Program-made: the position numbers and the translations under genes
DNA from: Choristoneura fumiferana
Taxonomy: Eukaryota > Arthropoda > Insecta > Lepidoptera > Tortricidae
Direction of reading: 5' to 3'
Length of the DNA stretch: 64,000 nucleotides
Assembly: GCF_025370935.1 (NCBI RefSeq)
Contig: NC_133476.1
Span: 7,802,240-7,866,239 of the forward strand
The notes under the pieces: generated by a model
What the model was told of the DNA's origin: nothing
What the model saw: the letters and a program-made list of their open reading frames with translations, nothing else
Database searches by the model: none
Part shown: positions 45,482 to 55,341 of the stretch, one piece after another
Position numbering within the stretch: position 1 is the stretch's first letter
How the letters are laid out: each line of letters opens with the position of its first letter

Positions 45482-45683
45482 TAATAAATGAGAAAGTTTG
45501 TAAGTCTGTTTGTTACTTCATCACGTCTAAACCGCTGAATCAATTTGGATGAAATTCGGTATACAAATAGTTTGAATCTTGGGGAAGGTCATAGGATAGT
45601 TTTTTCCCGGAAAATTGCATAGTTCCCGCGGGATAGTGAAAACCGGAATCTACGCGGACGGAGTCGCGGGTAACGGTTAGTAA
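45482..45683 (-). repeat. 'tagcttttgcccgcg' family, reverse copy
   Basis: 'aaaccgctgaatcaatttgg', 'tcccggaaaattgcatagtt' and the end 'ctacgcggacggagtcgcgg' are present. It is close to the 44196-44400 copy in sequence and orientation. Confidence 0.65.
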
Positions 45684-46834
45684 ACTATAAACAATTGTTT
45701 TGCTCACCCGCGACATTACAATAGCTACGTCATGCAGCAAATGTGTCTTTATGCAGCTCCTCCACACTGTAAGACACACACAAGTCACAAAAACCTAAAT
45801 ATCACCGTAACCACACTACGCTGACGCGTTTCGAACTAAATCAGAGTTCATCCATGCTATCAGATGTTAAACTCTAACATCTGGACAAAAGCCAAACCAC
45901 CAGTGGCAATTATAATTTTGTTAATAATTCTACAACAAGCGATAATTACGTATTGCAATTACGTAAGACTAATTTGCCAACCATTGGGACATCTACGAGC
46001 ACTCGTACGTTTACCTTACTTAGCCGCCTCAGTTCGCTACTGGAAAGGTCACTTCTCACTACAATCTTTTCTGAATCAGTAGGGAAGTTGAAATTTCAGA
46101 CTTTTCTTGTCCGTTTGAGCGTGTGATACTGTACGTATAATTAGTTGTTTATCTAGTTGAAAAATATTTATCATAATATGACCTTGAAAAAATAGTTTAT
46201 AGCTTTCATTATGAGTAGTGCTCTTGTGATCGTTGAAAAAGGTTTATATTAATGTAAAATAAAACATTATTATAATAACTACGTAACAAATAAATAACTA
46301 ATTATATGTATTACCACGAAAGTTTAAACCAAAACCGAATGATTGGTTAAACGCTAATCTCCATTATCAAAGTTCATCACGAATCGGTTGAATATTGCAG
46401 TAAAACCGTAACAAACCAACATACTCACAATCATAATTAGAATATTAGTTGATTAGGACATAAAATAACTTAGAGGCGAAAAATTTAAGTTTCTTACAGT
46501 TACTGACCTGGTATCGCATTGAGGGAGAGCAATACATTATTGTAACAAATTCTCGTACCTTCATAAACTTGCCTTTTTTTAAAGTGCGCTCTTTCCAATG
46601 CCTCGCCTTAATTCTGGTGTAAGCATCATATAATGTGGTATCACGTACCGTGTTGAACCACGCCGCGAATGTCAATTTTAACGACCAGTTTGTGCTGAAA
46701 ACCCACATGTGAGCTTTATGGCGACGCCTAACGCGAGAGTGATACCTAATGGTCGGCTTTTAGCATTGTTTCTGATATAACGTGCCATCGGAATGACCAA
46801 CTGGACTGCCTTAGGGGCCCAGGCCCTCGTTATC
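45684..46834. other. Intronic; a diverged direct repeat
   Basis: 'gagcactc(t/g)tacgtttacctta' preceded by 'gccaac(t)a(c/t)tggga' occurs at about 45343-45382 and again at 45975-46022, about 635 bases apart in the same orientation. 45800-45860 contains 'ctgacgcgtttcgaactaaa', a common repeat motif. No gene is supported. Confidence 0.35.
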
Positions 46835-47150
46835 CTACTAATATTATAAAAGCGAAAGTTTGTGAGTGTGTATTTTGTTACTTCATCGCGCTAAAATTTT
46901 AGGACGAAATTGGATAAAATTTTATACGTTGGTAGCTGAACGTCTGGAATAGGTAACCCATAAGCTACTTTTTATTACAACATCCCCACGGGGATGGAAA
47001 CAAATCTTGAAATTACCACCGCTGAGTTTAGAATCATAAAAATTTGCACGAGTGTTTTTAAAGCCACAAAAATGTAATTTTTGGGAATCCCCATAAGAAT
47101 TCAGTAAAATTGCGGAATTTCAATTTAACTGTCTAATTATACGTGTGAAG
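46835..47150 (-). repeat. 'tagcttttgcccgcg' family, reverse copy (diverged)
   Basis: It starts 'ctaatattataaaagcgaaa', with 'gtttgtgagtgtg' and 'ttacttcatcgcgctaaaat'. The 3' part is diverged. Confidence 0.5.
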
Positions 47151-47879
47151 TACGGGTAAGGTCTAAACTTATATAATACTATAAATGTGTTGCCAAATGT
47201 TTAAATATCATTGTTTTTTTAACTAAATAAAGGCAAACAAAACGTAATAAATAGCACAAAACAAATTCCTCACTCGTAGAGAGACGCAATAAAATACATT
47301 AATTAGCTACTCTCAGGGAACGTGGGATTAATCGTAGCTTTATTGTCAACTCGCTAACAAGTTTAATCTGCCTTCGAATCAGGCTCACAACATGAGCAAA
47401 CTTTCTCAAACTTTGCCTCAACCATCCATAGTTCGAATTTTACGGCTCTAGCAATGTCTACGAAGACTCGGCACACTTCGTATTAGCAGGCAAACCGAAA
47501 CAGCCACATCAATTGAGCCGATTAATAACGTAAGCTCTGCTGTTAATTTGTTCATTTATCACGCCTGCGTTTAATTAATAGCGGTGTTAAATCCTAATTG
47601 TATTTCAGCAGAAAATAGGGAAGGAAAAATGGGCGTTGTTATGTAGAACCATTAAGTGGCCGAATTCGTTTTTGAAAATAAATGTTATGTCATTGCTTAT
47701 TGTTATGATAGGGGTGTTCTGAAAAGGAAGCCGCTGCGTGCATTCAGAGGAATATAAGTTGGCGCCGGCAAGGCGCTGTACTTCGAAAACATTATAGTCT
47801 CGTGTGTGCATAATGAGTGACGAAGAAACTAGAATTATGTATTTGATTGAGACTGTATTATTTACGAAATTAAAAAAAA

Positions 47880-48095
47880 AAGTCGTAATAGTCTAGTGGT
47901 TTGACCTATCGCATTTGAAGCATAGGTTCACGCCTCTGAGTTTTTCAGAAATATAACTTGAGCTATACGGAAAAGGAAAATGTCGTGAGAAAACTTCCAC
48001 ATAACTAAGAAAGAATTCAATGGTGTGTGTGAAGTTCTCAATCTACACTGGGCCCGTGTGGGAGCTACGGCCCAAGCCCTCTTATTCTCACGACT
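47880..48095 (+). mobile_element. SINE, degraded copy lacking the B box
   Basis: 'tagtctagtggtttgaccta' keeps the A box and 'ctctgagtttttcagaaat' keeps the body, but the B-box segment is deleted. It ends near 'caagccctcttattctca'. It is transcriptionally dead by appearance. Confidence 0.65.
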
Positions 48096-48242
48096 TCGAA
48101 TTCGAGAATTCGTTCACAGCTACTATGCAATGAATGATTTGATTATCCTTTATACCTGTGTTATTTATGTATTGTATGTAATGTTTGTATTTATTTGTTT
48201 TGTATTTAGTTACAGATATATGAATGCTTGACATATTGCATA

Positions 48243-48570
48243 TTAAGATTGGTTTTTTGGAATCTTTTTGTATTTTTTATTTCAATTCCAAATTTTTACT
48301 TTTACGGTCATCCCGTAAAACCTAAATTGAAAATACAAACTGAAATATAGATTCACAGAAAAACTATAAAAATAAGACCATCACTGGGAATCGAACCCAA
48401 GTCCTCGGTATTCCGTACCGCGTGCTATACCGCTACACCACTGATGGTCAACGGTACCGACACGAATTTCCCCTATGCACCTCATATCTCAGCTTGTTTG
48501 TTTTTTATTTAGCCACTTAAGCAGTGACGCTAGCGACATCTGTGCCGTAGCCCTCATCGAGAAATCAATC
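48243..48570 (-). repeat. Single, older copy of the 383-bp tRNA-like-containing repeat
   Basis: It shares the order of segments with 49921-51287: 'tttttgtattttttatttca', 'cccgtaaaacc', 'gaaaatacaaactga', then the tRNA-like part at 48376-48449. The latter on the - strand starts GACCATCAGTGGTGTAGCGG, has a T-arm GGGTTCGATTCCC and closes with GATGGTC. A stem can form at the ends, but the anticodon loop lacks T33, so it is not a functional tRNA. Confidence 0.6.
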
Positions 48571-48639
48571 AATGAATGAGAATGAAAATGTATTATCAAT
48601 ATTGCATATTGTATATTTGGGGCATTTATATTTATTTAA

Positions 48640-48805
48640 ATGTTTTGTTCTATTTTTCGATCCTTATTTTGATTGCTCTACTCTACCAACGGTTGACTGG
48701 TAGGGATCCCATCAGGGATAAGTCCGCATTTGTACTTAACACTTTATTTTAACCTTTTTGTATTTATTTCCTTTTGGTACAATAAAGAGTATAAACAAAC
48801 AAACA
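48640..48805 (+). mobile_element. LINE 3' end
   Basis: 'caacggttgactggtaggga', 'gggataagtccgcatttgta' and 'ggtacaataaagagtataaa' then CAAACAAAC match the copy at 34775-34940. Confidence 0.6.
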
Positions 48806-49220
48806 CAATTTTCCGGGGAAAAAGTATGTTAAGTATGTTCTTCTCAGGTTCTCCATGCCAAATGCCATCTAAGTTCTCTTAACTCTTTTGACGCAATCAA
48901 ATGACAACTGAACTACATAAAACCGGGCAAATTCAAAAATTCCGATTTCGAATTTCTCTAAATTCAGAAAAAAAGGTATAAAAATTTTAAAATGCAAGGA
49001 GAGCTACAATTAGTTAGAATTTTCTATCTTTCAATGTTCTTTTTCTTTATTTCGTCACTACTTTGAAAAAAGCCCGTATCTCAAAGTCGATAATTTTACT
49101 AAGTGAACTTTATGAATATTTCAAGAGTCAATTTTGTTGATGTATTAAATTGAGATACAACATTTTTTCAAAGTAGTGACGATTTGAATAAGAAGTTTTA
49201 CTAAGATGGTCTTTAAATAC
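48806..49220. other. Intronic, nothing recognised
   Basis: AT-rich; 'caaagtagtgacg' recurs around 49060 and 49175 in opposite orientation ('cgtcactactttgaaaaa' and 'tttcaaagtagtgacg'). Confidence 0.4.
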
Positions 49221-49521
49221 CATCCCAGCCTATATACGTCCCACTGCTGGGCACATGCCTCCTCTCAGAACAAGAGGGCTTGGGCCATAGTTCCCACGCG
49301 GGCCCAGTGCGGTTTGGGAACTTCACACGCACCATTTAATTGCTTCGCAGGTTAGTGCAGGTTTCCTCACGATGTTTTCCTTCACCGCAAAGCTCGTGGT
49401 AAATTTCAAATGTGATTCTGCACATGAATTTCGAAAAACTCAAGAGGTGCGAGCCGGGGTTTGAACCCACGACCCTCTGCTTGAGAGGCGATAGGTCAAA
49501 CCACTAGGCTACCACGGCTTT
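49221..49521 (-). mobile_element. Full-length SINE
   Basis: On the - strand the A box lies at about 49517-49501 and the B box (GGTTCAAACCCC) at about 49468-49456. They are followed by the body and a short tail at 49221. It closely matches 43149-43465. Confidence 0.8.
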
Positions 49522-49967
49522 TAATACGTAGGTTTATAATTATAATTGTAACACATAACAATATTTAAGCAAACCAACTTTAAAACGAATAAATAATTTT
49601 TGGTTAATAAAACTCTTCCCCATTTTAGCTAAAACATAAAAGTGAATTTGATTATTTGTTTGATTTATCACGTCCCAACTATTGGACCGGCTAGTTTACG
49701 GCGTAGAGCGGGATCACATAGTTTATATAACGGGAAAATGGAAGATTTATCTAGGAAATGCGAGCAAGTTATAGCATACGAGCTAGCTAAGCCGAGGGAA
49801 AACTTACGCTGAACGAATTTGTCATACAATACGTACCTACGTATGAACAAGCTTTGTTCGGTTTTCATTTCTACATGAATATATTTACCTCACGTTGGAT
49901 TCTATGGGGCAATAACGTCGAAAATACAAACTGAGACATGGATGCACAGAAAAACCAGAAAAAGAGA

Positions 49968-50038
49968 CCAGCGCTGGGAATCGAACCCAGGTCCTCAGCA
50001 ATCCGTGCTGCGTGCTATAACCCCTACACCACCGCTGG
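49968..50038 (-). repeat. tRNA-like sequence in unit A1
   Basis: CCAGCGGTGGTGTAGGGGTT at the 5' end, T-arm CTGGGTTCGATTCCCAG and a closing CGCTGG on the - strand. It has a good A box (TGGTGTAGGGG) and B box (GGTTCGATTCC). The anticodon arm is not a normal one; it is probably a Pol III promoter module, not a tRNA gene. Confidence 0.6.
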
Positions 50039-50350
50039 ACAGGAATTTAGACACGAATTTTTCCTATGCATACATATCTCAGGTTGCTTATTTCTACGAC
50101 GCTACTTATGCAGCAGCACTAGCGACATCTATGTTTTCGCTCTCATCGAGAGACGTCACATTCTATCGGAACCAACCGCTCACCCAGACAAGAGATGTCG
50201 CTACTAAGCAATCAAATTATGATTGGTTATTTGGAGTCTTTTTGTATTTTTTATTTCAACTCCAAATTTGTTACTTTTACGGGTATCCCGTGAAACCATA
50301 TCGAAAATACAAACTGAGACATGGATGCACAGAAAAACCAGAAAAAGAGA

Positions 50351-50421
50351 CCAGCGCTGGGAATCAAACCCAGGTCCTCAGCAATCCGTGCTGCGTGCTA
50401 TAACCCCTACACCACCGCTGG
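50351..50421 (-). repeat. tRNA-like sequence in unit A2
   Basis: Same as A1 except GGTTTGATTCC in place of GGTTCGATTCC, a change at the invariant C of the B box. Confidence 0.6.
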
Positions 50422-50699
50422 ACAGGAATTTAGACACGAATTTTTCCTATGCATACATATCTCAGTTTGTATTTTCGATATGGTTTCACGGGATACCCGT
50501 AAATACTTTTACATATCATAATTTGATTGCTTAGTAGCGACATCTCTTGTCTGGGTGAGCGGTTGGTTCCGATAGAATGTGACGTCTCTCGATGAGAGCG
50601 AAAACATAGATGTCGCTAGTGCTGCTGCATAAGTAGCGTAGTAGAAATAAGCAACCTGAGATATGTATGCATAGGAAAAATTCGTGTCTAAATTCCTGT

Positions 50700-50770
50700 C
50701 CAGCGGTGGTGTAGGGGTTATAGCACGCAGCACGGATTGCTGAGGACCTGGGTTCGATTCCCAGCGCTGG
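50700..50770 (+). repeat. tRNA-like sequence in unit B1
   Basis: Intact A and B boxes on the + strand, identical to unit B2. Confidence 0.6.
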
Positions 50771-51082
50771 TCTCTTTTTCTGGTTTTTCTGTGCATCCAT
50801 GTCTCAGTTTGTATTTTCGATATGGTTTCACGGGATACCCGTAAAAGTAACAAATTTGGAGTTGAAATAAAAAATACAAAAAGACTCCAAATAACCAATC
50901 ATAATTTGATTGCTTAGTAGCGACATCTCTTGTCTGGGTGAGCGGTTGGTTCCGATAGAATGTGACGTCTCTCGATGAGAGCGAAAACATAGATGTCGCT
51001 AGTGCTGCTGCATAAGTAGCGTAGTAGAAATAAGCAACCTGAGATATGTATGCATAGGAAAAATTCGTGTCTAAATTCCTGT

Positions 51083-51153
51083 CCAGCGGTGGTGTAGGGG
51101 TTATAGCACGCAGCACGGATTGCTGAGGACCTGGGTTCGATTCCCAGCGCTGG
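51083..51153 (+). repeat. tRNA-like sequence in unit B2
   Basis: Intact A and B boxes, exactly 383 bases after B1. Confidence 0.6.
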
Positions 51154-51487
51154 TCTCTTTTTCTGGTTTTTCTGTGCATCCATGTCTCAGTTTGTATTTT
51201 CGATATGGTTTCACGGGATACCCGTAAAAGTAACAAATTTGGAGTTGAAATAAAAAATACAAAAAGACTCCAAATAACCAATCATAAGGCAATAACGTCG
51301 TTTTGAATGATAAATTGCCAATTCTCTGTGTCGTTACCGCGTGAATTGGTAAGTAAATCGTTAAATTTTACGTCGCAAATAAAGAGCTGAAAATAAATGT
51401 TGTTGTTTTTTGATTTTGGATTCCAAAACAACCGTGTTAGTTGACTGACAAACTTGATTTTGATCCGCAAAAGTAGGCGCTCATGCG

Positions 51488-51530
51488 ACAAAGTTAATTG
51501 TTGGAACTTAATCCGAACAATTAACTTTGT
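51488..51530. repeat. Hairpin, 15-bp perfect arms
   Basis: ACAAAGTTAATTGTT (51488-51502) and AACAATTAACTTTGT (51516-51530) are separated by 13 bases. Confidence 0.65.
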
Positions 51531-52279
51531 TGTTTGAGTGTTATCACAGAATATACTCAGAATAATATATATCGGAAATGTAAAATATACCTTGGCGATA
51601 TACGTCGATTACTCTTACAATAGGTCAATAAAATTGATATGGTGCCGCCCGCTGGCAGATAAAGCGGCGCTCGTAAAGTGGTTATTGTGAGCCAGCCTTT
51701 TCGGAGCTACAGAATACGACAGATGAATGTCCCTCTTTTCCTCTCCAGACGATATTGTTCTACTTCAACAAATAGAAGAACACCCCTCACAAAACATTCG
51801 CTAAAGTGTTATTATAATTACTAGAGCCTTTTTCGACCGCTTGCTTTTGTTTTTCATTCTAACTCTTGTTTTTTTTTATTCGACAGTACTGACGATTAAT
51901 AATTATGTTACCTTTTTATGGCTTGACACAATGAAAGAGCTCGCCGAAATTCAAATTAATGTTGCCGATCGATAAGAACTCAAATGATTTAGACAAGCAA
52001 AATTTAATTAAAACGATTCGCGTAAGAGAATAATGAAGTCACAAACTTCGCTCCCTGACTTAACCTAACACCCTGAATAAATAATGAGTGAATTTTGTAT
52101 TTTGAGATGCTTAATTATCTTAGAGATGTTGAAAACTCATTGCTTGTCCGTTGGACATATTTACAAGATGCGGCAAAAAACAAAGTTGAATCTTAAGAAA
52201 ATTCATAGAATGAAATGAGCTTCTGGATGAAGATTAATTGCATATTTTTTGAGAATTTTCGTCTTCTTCATTAAATCGC
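51531..52279. other. Intronic, nothing recognised
   Basis: AT-rich DNA without a supported gene or repeat. Confidence 0.4.
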
Positions 52280-52692
52280 CTTTAATCATCATCATCAGCC
52301 GGAAGACGTCCACTGCTGAACAAAGGCCTCCCCCTTAGAAGGTCACAATGAACGACAACTCGCCACTTACATCCACCAGTTTCCCGCAACTCTCACGATG
52401 TCGTCAGTCCAACTGTGGGAGGCCTGCCAACGCTTCGTCTTCCGGTTCGTGGTCGCCACTCGAGGACTTTTCTCCCCCAACGGTTATCTGTTCTTCGTGC
52501 GATGTGGCTCGCCGATTGCCACTTCAACTTGCATATTTTTCTAGCTATATCGGTGACTTTAGTTCTTCGGCGCATTTCCGTATTCCGGATTCTATCGTGC
52601 AAAGAAAGTCCAAACATTGCTCTCTCGCTCGCGCTCTCTCGCGCTCTCTTTCGGACCTGTTGCATGTTAGTTATTAAGTCATTAATCATCAT
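52280..52692 (-). pseudogene. LINE reverse transcriptase C-terminal fragment
   Basis: The - strand frame reads SLHDRIRNTEMRRRTKVTDI, then ARKICKLKWQSASHIARRTD and RWGRKVLEWRPRTGRRSVGR. A one-base slip then changes the frame to SWTDDIVRVAGNWWM. It is followed by the tail end with (GAT)n-like sequence at 52280-52300. It is the same LINE type as 42205-42515. A GCTCTC-rich low-complexity stretch lies at 52620-52650. Confidence 0.85.
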
Positions 52693-54908
52693 GATAATTT
52701 TTATGTTACTCTAGTCTTCAGGCACTGCGGAATATTGGACGAAAAGATATTAAGAAGTTTCCCGAACGCTACTCATCCGAGTTGGATTCTTCGGGCGACC
52801 TCTTTGTCGAATTTAACTTAACAGTCAATTATTCATACACAATTGATTTTTGAGTATTCGCATCTTTTCGGTTTGAATTTTGATTACATAATATAAACAT
52901 ACATTAAACGAAATGCCACTTAAAAGGGTGGGTGGTTAAATGTGCTTCTGAGTGTATGTTTTACTCTTTAGCGAAGCCTTCGTAAAACTAATCGACAGTT
53001 CTTGCAACACACAATTAAGTTGACAACCATAATCCAGTCTCGATAACCGCAGATAGATACTCATATCATGTCCTGGGCACACATGTCACCCGCTGGCTTA
53101 TCAGTCGGCAAATATCGTTGCCGATCAATATGCACTGAGACTGACTCATGGCTTGTGAAAAAAACACAATACACCCATGGCTTTAGTAATTCTAATAACG
53201 GTCATGAATCAAGCTGGAAATTAATTACATTTTTAAAGGAGATATTACTCCTTTTATAGTGGGTACTTAAAGCCCATCAGTGTGATTAACAGCCCAGACA
53301 ATGGTTTGTAATTCAGCTAGATTAAAACTCTTTAAGAATATGGAGCTTGGACACTCACTCTAATAATGCTCAGCCACAAACATGAGTTCACGCTTTGTTC
53401 ATACGATCCATTCCGATTTTACTGCTTCGATATTTAGTTAGTTGCCCGTCAACATGAAAATTGTGGTGGTCATGCAAATACGAGGCTTTTAGGCGTACAA
53501 TGCAGAGCCAGTGATTATTCAATACAGCTACGATTCAATTGGAGTGCAACATGCATGCTGATTGTGCTATTGTAATTGTAACTAACTTGAACAATGGACG
53601 CTTAGCAGTGGACACCAAATAGAAGTGACAAAAAGGTAATTCACTAAAGCTACGGCAGGGATTGTTAATGTTTTATCCTTCAATTCAATACGACACAATG
53701 TGTCCATTTTAATTTTAGAGCCGGTAAATGTAGGAGATGAATAGCTACCATTTTGTTATTCATTAACGTTTGTACATAAATGTGCAAAAGTGGATGAGCT
53801 TATATAGAGCTCAAAAAAGCCACATACAGTTGCAGAAATATGAGGGTGTGTACTCTTAGATTATTTTGAGTACCACAACCGCTGCTGCCATTACTACTTG
53901 TTGCGAAGGTTGGTAAAAAAATTAGGTGTCGAATCATAAATTAAAACAACCAACTTTTAACATAATTTACCACAGTAACAGGACAAATATTGTTCATGCT
54001 TGCGTTAGTTAATGCAAAATAGGTTATTTCGTAAAGACTGGAAAACCAGTTACTAATTTTGGCACGGTATCCGCTTTCTAATACTTCAATGAAGCAAACA
54101 CGCCTCAGAAATAATGACATTGTTAGACACATAGTTTGTCAGTGACTTAATTTAGGGACCCGCCCTGGCTAGATAAGAAACCGGGTACCCTCATTGTTTA
54201 TCTACCTAACGAATACATTAGTCGCCTTTTCGCGAGGTTTTATCGAAGGACGCCGCCATATTTCGCGGAACGCACGACTGATTTGCATGATAATCGTTCA
54301 CTTCACAAATGTGTCCCACACGTTGCCGTTAAATTTATTACGTAATTTATTCCGTTTCTAGCCCATGTCACTGGAGCTGTATGTGTTTGCGAAGCGTAGG
54401 CTGTTTCCATGTTTTCTCAGGGAATCCATACCTATGTACTTACGCTCAGATGCGCGGAAAATATTTGGTTCCCCTTATACAAACTAGTATTGATATTATA
54501 AGAATTTGAAACAAATTCAAAATAATATATTCCATGGTAGATAGATAGCTGTAGCGTGGCGCTGTAACAACTTGATTCCTTTCGTAGCTGTCAAATTTTT
54601 TACATGACGTCGCTGACGACAATTATGGCAGAGTTTGAGTAATGGCTCCGTCACGAAAATATGCTCTCCACGCCACTGATAGATACACCTTACTTAAACA
54701 AGGATAAATAAAATCAGATATATCTATCTACAAAAAAAAACAAAATGAATTATAGAACACAAAAATCCAAAAATGATAATAATACATAGTATGAACGTGT
54801 GATTTTTTTCTCGTCTATGGAACAGAAACCGACTGTCAAAATATTATTGCAGTAAATAAAAAGAAGGATTTTTTCAAAGAAAATCATTGTTTGTATTTTT
54901 TGTTACAG
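52693..54908. other. End of intron 1, nothing recognised
   Basis: Apart from the polypyrimidine tract and acceptor before exon 2, I see no gene, RNA or repeat that I can support. Confidence 0.4.
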
Positions 54909-55341
54909 GACCGAGCGAACCGAAGAAACAGTTTCCAGTAGTGCCAACCTCACCAACAATGCCGTGCGTCACAAAATAGTAGTGCTAGGAGCAGCTAAAG
55001 TCGGGAAATCTTCGCTTATAACGCAATTCCTGTACAATTCATTCTCGACCAAGTACAAGCGAACTATCGAGGAAATGCACCACGGCGACTTTAACGTGGC
55101 CGGCGTGAGGTTGACCCTGGATATTTTAGACACGTCAGGGGCATACGAGTTCCCCGCAATGAGGGCTTTGTCAATGCAGTCGGCAGACGCCTTCATCCTA
55201 GTATACGATATCACTGACAATGAGAGCTTCGTTGAAGTGAGAACGCTTCGTGACCAAATTCACGAGACCAAGGCCAGCACGGCTGTGCCCATTGTAGTGG
55301 TGGGGAACAAGGTTGACTTAGCAGAAACGGGAGCAAGACAG
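54909..55341 (+). CDS. Ras-like small GTPase, coding exon 2 (G1-G4 of the GTPase domain), RASD/Rhes-like
   Basis: This exon encodes residues 30-174 of a GTP-binding switch protein, probably acting at a membrane in signalling. The acceptor is TTTTTTGTTACAG, and the exon ends GCAAGACAG before GTAATA. Motifs: P-loop GAAKVGKS (57-64); switch I YKRTIEE with Thr82 as the Mg-binding Thr35 equivalent; G3 DTSG (104-107); G4 NKVD (163-166). The segment LDILDTSGAYEFPAMRALS (100-118) matches the LDILDTSG-x3-FPAMR-x-LS pattern of RASD1/Rhes rather than classical Ras (DTAGQE). Ras Gly12 and Gly13 correspond to Ala59 and Lys60, and Ras Gln61 to Ala108; such changes usually lower intrinsic GTPase activity. 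The G5 motif and any C-terminal prenylation box must lie in exons beyond the window, so the gene is partial here. The GTPase family is certain; the RASD/Rhes-like subgroup is an inference, and DiRas or an insect-specific relative is possible. Confidence 0.93.

Larger units (their letters stand above)
49921..51287. mobile_element. Composite head-to-head element of 383-bp tRNA-like repeats with a 13-bp target duplication
   Basis: GGCAATAACGTCG flanks it (49908-49920 and 51288-51300). Inside are a full unit in one orientation (49921-50303), a partial unit in the same orientation (50304 to about 50465), then about 50466-50510 as a broken junction. Two full units in the opposite orientation follow (about 50511-50897 and 50898-51287). 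The period is exactly 383 bases on both arms. Units differ at only a few positions. Each full unit carries a tRNA-like sequence in its middle. All long frames here are by-products of the repeat. Confidence 0.85.
33005..54908 (+). other. Intron 1 of the Ras-like gene (21.9 kb, phase 2)
   Basis: The donor GTATTC at 33005 and the acceptor at 54907-54908 (pyrimidine-rich tract then TTACAG) define the intron. It interrupts codon 30 after the second base. It is filled with transposon remnants described separately. No other exon that would keep the frame was recognised inside it, but short alternative first exons cannot be excluded. Confidence 0.7.

Noticed and set aside
48376..48449. Possible functional tRNA gene on the - strand
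   Set aside because: The acceptor ends pair and the T-arm is good, but the anticodon loop lacks T33 and the stem is short. The sequence is part of a dispersed repeat.
50560..50625. Hammerhead-ribozyme-like motif in the 383-bp unit (CGATGAGAGCGAAAAC between the inverted pair TAGCGACATCT and AGATGTCGCTA)
   Set aside because: The invariant CUGAUGA core is not present (CUCGAUGA instead) and stem II would be too short. The resemblance is probably chance; a covariance-model search would settle it.
49942..51281. Longest open frames of the window (up to 187 codons) on both strands
   Set aside because: They are translations of the 383-bp repeat and its inverted copies; the same peptide appears four times and the frames follow the unit length, with no protein domain.
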